The notes under the pieces were generated by a model. The model worked only from the letters and a program-made list of their open reading frames with translations, had not been told where the DNA came from and did no database searches. A stretch of 64,000 bases of DNA from Trissonchulus latispiculum (lineage: Eukaryota > Nematoda > Enoplea > Enoplida > Ironidae). Where the stretch lies: positions 44,339 to 108,338 of the forward strand of contig JASAND010005466.1 in NCBI GenBank assembly GCA_030248195.1, read 5' to 3'. Both the position numbers and the translations under genes were made by a program. Every line of letters begins with the position of its first letter. Positions within the stretch are counted from its first letter, which is position 1. This document shows, piece by piece, positions 60,101 through 64,000 of the stretch.

Positions 60101-63100
60101 AGTACATATTCGCCAATTACTGTTAGCTGTCGTTGCGGTTGCGAGAGTGGGCCTGAAGATAAATACCAGAAAAACTAAGATCCTTTTTAGCGACTGCCCT
60201 CCTCCCCATATAGCGATCACTGGGACTATTCTGGAATCTGTGGACGCTTTTAGATATCTTGGCTCCGAAATCACACATAATGGCTCTATCACATCAGAGG
60301 TCCGTTATAGGATTGCTAGAGACCAGGGGGGCGTTTCAAAAGACGCTCCTAAGCTTAGGAGCGCTCCTAAGTCCAGCTTAGTAGGAAACTTAGGAGAATC
60401 CCGTTTCAAAAGATTCCTCCTTACTAGCAATTCTGCTAAATCCTTAGGAGCGCTCAGACCGCTCCTAACTTTTCTCCTAAGTTAGGCTGAGTTAGGAGAA
60501 TGTCAGTGTGAACTTAGGAGAATTCTTTTGAAACTCGCTTAGGAGCACTCCTAACTGCGTCTTAGGAGCTCCTAAAATGCTCCTAAGTATCCTCCTAAGT
60601 ATCCTCCTAAGTCTGCTCCTAAGCGAGCTTATGAGCGGACTTAAGAGAATCTTTTGAAACGCCTTCCAGGCTTTCGCTGCCTTCGAAGCCAAGCTATGGA
60701 GCAAACGTGACATCTCTCTGACGGTTAAAACTAAAGTTTTTGACGCGGCGGTCATGTCGGTTCAGCTATACGGGTGCGAAACCTGGCCAGTAAAACTCGT
60801 CGATCTAAATTTATTGGCTGGTTTTGAGATGCGCTGCCTTCGTCGCATGCTCAGGATTGTCTATACGGATCGAATCACGAATGACGCAATTCGAAATCGA
60901 CTGCATCGGCAAACTATTCACAATGTCATCAAACGACGTCGTCTGACGTATTTCGGCCACGTATTACGTATGCCGGCCGCTTGTTTCCCAAACGGAATAC
61001 TTGACTTTGCTCCACCGGCAGACTGGCGTAGGCCGAGGGGAGGTGTGCGCCAAACTTGGCTACGAGTTGTCCAGAAGGACCTCCAGAGGCTGTCAAGAAC
61101 CTATGGTCGACTCTGGCACGACGACTGGATTGGAATCTGCAGAATGATTGCTGCCGACAGAACACAGTGGCGCTTGGTTGTCGATTAAACCTTGGGATGA
61201 AGTTAGATACCAGCGATACATCGGACACGATGTTGCTGCCTAAGCAAGTAAGCAAGTATTTAAATAGGCGGTCCCAATGATACCAATTGTTTCATTGTTA
61301 CTTTCACCAGTTTCGAGATTTTTGTGGCGCTATAGCACGAATATTTAGTAAAATTTTAAAAATTGCTGATTTCCAACAATTTGGCTAAATAGCGACAATG
61401 GTATTGTCCAAAACTGCTTCTTATGCATTTCAACTTGTGTATTCATGCCTTAGCATCATTTTTGTAGCATGATTATGCAGACAGCTGTGTCCAGTACTTC
61501 TCAGCGCGCCAAACGGGACTCTCAGACCTCGAAGTTCACAAACCAGCAATTTTTCAAAATTTTCAAAACATGGCATATTATATCAATCGAAAGCTCTCAG
61601 TGCGGGATGAATTCTTCTTATAGAACTATGGCTCGGAAATGCTTCTAATTTTAAGTTAACCGCTGTTGAATGTTTCAAGACATTAGTGGTGACTGCCAGT
61701 GGCCATGCTTCGCCACAAAATAACTAACCAAGCCTCAGATTAAGTTCAAGTGGTTTGAACTGCACGAGGATGCTTTTCTTTATGGTATTTAGACAGAAAG
61801 AGCTGACGTAATTTGCAAAAAAGTGCTTGAGTTTGCTACAGCACCCTCGTTTTCGCCGATATCCAAATTGTACTGAATGAATGGCTCGTGCCTTTCGCAG
61901 AACTGAACGAAAGAACTAAAATTTTAAACGTGAAATGTACCACACATGTGGCTAGATATGTAACAATGCGCGAAATTCGTGACAAATATTTTTCACGATG
62001 GGTCCCCCTTAAGCTAACTCCACCACTCGATGGCCCTCACTTAACAAATCAAGACATACCAAATGAAAACCAGTGGAGTAAGCAACATCACACCGTGTCC
62101 GTGCATTTTGGCAAGTACGTCGACTAATCTTAGCAGAGAATTTGTTATTCGTTTGGCAAAAGACTGCTAAACCAAGATTATATAGTTAACCCAATTGTTT
62201 TGGGTACTGGCTTATTTTTAGTCCAAAATTTATGTGGGGGCTCATTTTTGAAAAATGTGCAAATTTTTACGTTTTTTGTGTAAAAATTTCCAAAATCGCT
62301 CTAAAAATAACTAATTTTAGGCGTTTTTACGCTAAAATAGCGAAAACTTCTTTAAAACTACGGCGAAGCCGGAAAAGTTTTTGAAAACTTAGGATGAAAA
62401 TGGTGCAGTCTGGCAATTTTTTGGGTTATGGGGAGGTCAAAATTTATGGGTGGGGGGCAACCTCGAATGGGGGGGGAGGTTGCCGAGTGGGGGCCCCAAC
62501 CCCCCCCCCGTAAAAATAAGCCAGGTAGTAGTAGTAGAAACAACGTCTAGTGTGTACGTACCTCGCCTAATTTACAGTTCCATAATTCCCGCTCATATTC
62601 CGTCATCAGATCAGCCACATCTCCCTTGGATCTTAGATATTTCTCATAAACGTCCCATCTCATTTCATCCTAAAACATTGTACACTACGCATTAGCATGG
62701 GATAACAAAGACCAACGATGCACTGTACATAAACAACGACACTAGAGCCCTCAGACAATACGTTCAAGCACTAGCGTAGCCAGAAAAAAATTTCGGAGGG
62801 GGCAAGCTAAAAATGCTCTGAAACTTCTACTGCAAAACAGTTGGTGGAAATTTTCAGGCAAAATCTAGAGCTTTTTGAGACATTTCCGTTGAAAAGTAGC
62901 GCCGCAGGCGAAAATTTTTCAAAATATTTATTCGCGCTGCTGCTACCCGTTAAAAAGTTTTCTTTTGTCTTCGACTTCGGGGGGGCATGCTCCCTCGCCC
63001 CCCCCCCGCTGGCTACGAGCCTGCGTTCAAGGAGTCTTGAACTTTTCAACTCATCTTGAACTATGCATGCTATTAAAATAAACAATATCATGTAAATTTA

Positions 63101-63197
63101 CCTTCGTAGAAGCATGATACTCTTGAAGGATATAACTGTCTCCAAATTCAGCTTTCAGGGTAGCTCTGGTACCAGCCATGAGCATTTTCTTTTTAAC
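47998..63197 (-). CDS. TWF: Twinfilin gene, six 3' exons (5' end beyond window)
   Basis: Twinfilin binds ADP-G-actin and filament barbed ends through two ADF-homology domains. Six minus-strand exons in order (63102-63197, 62562-62669, 56197-56295, 54789-54939, 53983-54104, 47998-48147) give about 241 residues. They cover the end of ADF-H 1, the linker, all of ADF-H 2 and the basic tail. The missing ~100-130 residues must lie beyond 64000. Phases agree at every junction. Diagnostic strings are [38 protein letters not shown] and the tail [11 protein letters not shown]. At the exon 62562/56295 junction about ten linker residues seen in other animals are absent, so a small exon may be missing or the linker is short. 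The introns are full of transposons. Confidence 0.93.
48625..48900. repeat. G-tract element fragment
   Basis: GGGGGGGAAATTCCCCCCC, three CACAAGGGGT-type repeats and core TTCCGGCTTCGCCGGAA (48796). It truncates the TTAA-type element at 48389. Confidence 0.45.
48922..50774 (+). mobile_element. Family-1 Helentron-like element, copy B
   Basis: Closely matches 19844-21790 from TCATAGGGG to TTACTTGT and keeps a perfect terminal hairpin GGGGTCGCGGCAGCGACCCC. Central arrays: 163-bp units 49630-50030 and 147-bp units 50040-50580. It lies in the last twinfilin intron. Confidence 0.78.
50860..51853. mobile_element. TTAA-type MITE, left end unclear
   Basis: The right end, GATGGACCCCCCACC then TTAA at 51854, and internal blocks AAAATGAGCGAAATCCGTGG and CAATCGAAAGCTCTCAGTGC match 43916-45094. 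Confidence 0.5.
51890..52800. repeat. Cluster of two G-tract MITE remnants
   Basis: 51915-52310 has CTTTTTCTAGGCGAAAAAGT at its left and a GGGGTGCCCCCCCACTAAAA edge at its right. 52340-52800 resembles the CAGGGTATTTTTTA type, with ACAGGGGCGGG and AAAAATGCCCTG ends. Both contain TTTCGCCGGA or TTCCGGCGAAG. Confidence 0.5.
52917..53903. mobile_element. Foldback element ending at TTAA
   Basis: Inverted arms 52930-53215 and 53430-53715 share blocks such as GGCTGTATCTTATCTGCATC and AGCTATAAGGCTGTGATTTG. The right part to 53903 (before TTAA at 53904) matches 43670-43911. Confidence 0.6.
53983..54104 (-). CDS. TWF: Twinfilin exon (C-terminal part of ADF-H domain 2)
   Basis: Two bases complete the previous codon, then 40 codons read [20 protein letters not shown] and continue [10 protein letters not shown]...PIDKK. 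This is the actin-binding long helix of ADF-H 2 and is almost invariant among twinfilins. Acceptor TATTTTAG and donor GTAAAG are clear. The exon ends in phase 0, matching the last exon. Confidence 0.95.
54203..54556. mobile_element. Near-perfect foldback in twinfilin intron
   Basis: ~160-bp arms (CAAGAGTACATAATAACTAA outward) around a ~30-bp loop at 54365-54395. Flanks GTGCAAC/GTGTAAC may be a worn duplication. The arms are highly similar, so this copy is young or gene-converted. Confidence 0.75.
54789..54939 (-). CDS. TWF: Twinfilin exon (middle of ADF-H domain 2)
   Basis: Starts in phase 0 with [12 protein letters not shown] and contains the highly conserved [19 protein letters not shown] (compare IPKDSARYHFFLYKH). 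It ends with one extra G that joins TC of the next exon to make Val, as in the family's IVFIYSMP. Acceptor TTTATAG and donor GTATTG flank it. Confidence 0.93.
55213..56068. mobile_element. MITE with AAGCC(T)GGTTCATAC ends
   Basis: Ends AAGCCCGGTTCATAC and GTATGAACCAGGCTT. It contains an internal palindrome 55440-55680 (CTAACGGCTGACCCC / GGGGTCAGCCGTTAG) that is a diverged relative of 54203-54556. Confidence 0.6.
56197..56295 (-). CDS. TWF: Twinfilin exon (start of ADF-H domain 2)
   Basis: 33 codons in phase 0 containing [18 protein letters not shown] and ending GSQNYVHL. It matches LQGVAFPISREAFQALEKL...LNYVQL of animal twinfilins. Minus-strand acceptor TTACAG and donor GTAAAA are present. 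The family's usual V-x-VDTKHQT stretch before LQG is mostly missing. Confidence 0.92.
56461..56850. mobile_element. TTAA-type MITE fragment
   Basis: TTAAGGGAGGGGGTCCA then ATATTTTAACGAGTTTTT, as at 43912 and 48389. It truncates into the LINE RT fragment. Confidence 0.5.
56890..57020 (+). pseudogene. LINE reverse transcriptase, palm segment
   Basis: Reads [20 protein letters not shown] and on to [15 protein letters not shown]. [13 protein letters not shown] and GxPxKLIxxIKxLY are hallmark RT motifs of non-LTR retrotransposons. It breaks off at 57020, exactly where a 2853-bp element begins, and the same frame resumes at 59874. Confidence 0.85.
57021..57823. mobile_element. Foldback element, copy inside family-2 insertion
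   Basis: Arms 57021-57210 and 57637-57823 are inverted copies. The whole is the reverse complement of 18038-18856. Confidence 0.75.
58160..59200 (-). repeat. 145-bp tandem array, inverted copy
   Basis: Same repeat as 16660-17780 on the opposite strand, with GACCAGTGGTCA the commoner dyad variant here. About seven units, more diverged toward 58160. Confidence 0.85.
59874..60327 (+). pseudogene. LINE reverse transcriptase, catalytic segment
   Basis: Resumes [16 protein letters not shown], then [12 protein letters not shown] and [11 protein letters not shown] with the catalytic [16 protein letters not shown] and FRYLGSEIT follow. All are standard RT motifs, in order and in one frame from 59874 to 60327. 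It is interrupted by a 338-bp insertion. This is a non-LTR retrotransposon RT of a CR1/RTE-like type; the clade cannot be assigned by eye. Confidence 0.88.
60328..60665. mobile_element. 338-bp MITE inserted in LINE RT, 5-bp TSD
   Basis: Ends GGCGTTTCAAAAG and CTTTTGAAACGCC, with many CTCCTAAG/CTTAGGAG repeats inside. CCAGG flanks both sides (60323-60327 and 60666-60670). Removing the element and one CCAGG restores the RT frame (RD-QAF-AAF). Confidence 0.85.
60666..61187 (+). pseudogene. LINE reverse transcriptase, thumb and C-terminal segment
   Basis: After the insertion the protein continues with [41 protein letters not shown] and [11 protein letters not shown], ending QWRLVVD-stop. LYG-ETW and YFGHVLRM are typical of the C-terminal region of invertebrate LINE RTs. 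The stop is TAA at 61185-61187. A 3' tail with GCAAGTAAGCAAGT repeats follows to about 61260. Confidence 0.85.
61270..62008. mobile_element. TTAA-type MITE, left end lost
   Basis: Shares CAGACAGCTGTGTCCAGTAC and ATCAATCGAAAGCTCTCAGT with 51290-51430. It ends GATGGGTCCCCC then TTAA at 62009. It directly follows the LINE 3' tail. Confidence 0.5.
62207..62524. mobile_element. G-tract MITE, CTGGCTTATTTTTAG type
   Basis: CTGGCTTATTTTTAGTCC to CCGTAAAAATAAGCCAG, with core CTACGGCGAAGCCGGA at ~62360. It ends 37 bp from a twinfilin exon. Confidence 0.68.
62562..62669 (-). CDS. TWF: Twinfilin exon (inter-domain linker)
   Basis: 36 codons in phase 0, reading [20 protein letters not shown] then [16 protein letters not shown]. 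This corresponds to the charged KEDVSLHGYKKYLLS...EELRQIKINE region between the two ADF-H domains. Acceptor TGTTTTAG and donor GTACGT fit. The downstream intron to 56295 is over 6 kb and contains a LINE with two nested insertions. Confidence 0.9.
62769..63023 (-). mobile_element. hAT-like MITE, second copy with 8-bp TSD
   Basis: 255 bp, inverted relative to 5941-6209, with CACTAGCGTAGCCAG and CTGGCTACGAGCCTG ends. Flanked by CGTTCAAG at 62761-62768 and 63024-63031. It lies in a twinfilin intron, 78 bp from an exon. Confidence 0.88.
63102..63197 (-). CDS. TWF: Twinfilin exon (end of ADF-H domain 1)
   Basis: 32 codons in phase 0 at both ends, beginning [18 protein letters not shown]. This matches the VRQKMLYAATRATLKKEF segment of animal twinfilins, the long actin-binding helix of the first ADF-H domain. 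Minus-strand acceptor TTTATTAG and donor GTAAAT flank it. No earlier twinfilin exon could be recognised in 63200-64000. Confidence 0.92.
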
Positions 63198-63252
63198 CTA
63201 ATAAATTAAACGAATAAAGCTATACTATGTTATGGGTTGCAGGCTCAATTAA

Positions 63253-63379
63253 CTGGGGGTTTTTCTCAGGCGAAAAAATGTGGGGGTGGGGAAGTGGGGG
63301 AAATTCCCCCCAACTAGTGGGGGAGGACCCCAAAAAGTGGGGGCGGTCCCCCGCCCCCCCCCCCACTAAAAAAGCCCAG
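63253..63379. mobile_element. Short G-tract MITE
   Basis: CTGGGGGTTTTTCTCAGGCG to CCCCACTAAAAAAGCCCAG; only 127 bp, without the CCGG core. Flanks resemble TTAA with a one-base offset. Confidence 0.5.
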
Positions 63380-63399
63380 GTTAAATTCAGACATGACAT

Positions 63400-64000
63400 C
63401 AAACAGGATATCAAAAACTCTTAACAGTAAAACCACATTATGTATTTGACCACTACTGCATTTTTCAGAAGAGAGGATAAGCATGTTGTTCAGATTCAGA
63501 AAGTAAAACTCTAAAACGGAGGTTAAAAGCAGAACAATGCTCTAGAAGGTGAGCTCACATCTCTTATGGTTGTATCAAAATATTGGAAACAGTAGGGACA
63601 TGAGGATAGCATGCGTTCTTGCATTCGTTCATTTCCTTCCGAGAATTGGGCTGAAAACGCGATTTAACTGTCTGCCTGTCTGCTAGTGCTAGCCCACTTG
63701 GCCTGCTGAGCTATGTGATGTATATAATAATGGAGCCTTGTTCTCTAAATCATAGTCCTCCACTCTAAAGTCATCTCTAAGCATACAGAAAATCACGCAA
63801 TTATGTAATTGAAAACTTTCAATATTTTCAATGTCAATTTTATAGTTCATCTAGCTACATACATATTTGTAGAAACAAAAAATAGCAAACTCCTAACATT
63901 AGCACTCATCAGGGATATAGGACATAAGGAGCTAAATGGCAGAGAATCATGAACAGAAGCAAATCCTGAATGATCGACATGAGCGTCCAATCGAAGGAGA
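63400..64000 (-). other. Twinfilin intron sequence to window edge
   Basis: Expected to be intron 5' of exon 63102-63197. No earlier ADF-H exon could be read on the minus strand. Confidence 0.45.

Noticed and set aside
60492..60755. Minus-strand frame with repeated LRRILRRIL
   Set aside because: It is the translation of CTCCTAAG repeats in the 338-bp insertion, not a leucine-rich protein.

Overview
The window is nuclear DNA from an invertebrate animal. Genes are split by GT-AG introns, and the recognisable proteins (CHCHD4/MIA40, twinfilin, an F-box protein) are general eukaryotic ones. Most of the DNA is transposon-derived: non-LTR and LTR retroelements, a tRNA-derived SINE, hAT-, mariner- and TTAA-type MITEs, and Helentron-like elements with central tandem arrays. 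The central-array architecture recalls the pearl/HINE elements of molluscs and insects, but the phylum cannot be fixed from this sequence alone.

Layout. 1-4.9 kb: T-rich low complexity and MITEs with long G/C runs. 4.9-8.5 kb: two head-to-head copies of a Helentron-like element (family 1). 8.5-16.6 kb: a mosaic of broken LINE endonuclease and linker fragments in both orientations, held inside a large inverted repeat. 16.0-22.2 kb: a family-2 element with 145-bp repeats, then a foldback element split by another family-1 copy. 22.2-24.9 kb: MITE, foldback and a tRNA-derived SINE. 24.9-29.4 kb: a family-1-type repeat tract interrupted by a decayed LTR retrotransposon (25348-29164). 29.4-32.2 kb: MITE tails. 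32290-33281: terminal coding exon of an F-box protein. 34.7-36.0 kb: a mariner-type and a G-tract MITE. 38315-41277: complete three-exon CHCHD4/MIA40 gene (+). 41.3-48.0 kb: MITEs of several kinds and a short family-1 copy. 47998-63197: six 3' exons of twinfilin on the minus strand; its 5' exons lie beyond the right edge. Its introns hold a third full family-1 copy, a family-2 copy inserted into a LINE reverse transcriptase, and many MITEs.

Functionally, CHCHD4 acts in oxidative folding in the mitochondrial intermembrane space, twinfilin regulates actin monomers and barbed ends, and the F-box protein is a probable SCF substrate adaptor; they are unrelated neighbours, not a pathway. The strongest unusual signal is the set of Helentron-like elements. 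Several different elements share a 5'-TC plus GC-rich hairpin end and a GGAGCATTTT...CTTGT-like end, and carry central arrays of 145, 147 or 163 bp. One interrupts an RT reading frame with no target-site duplication, so its ends can be placed to within one base.
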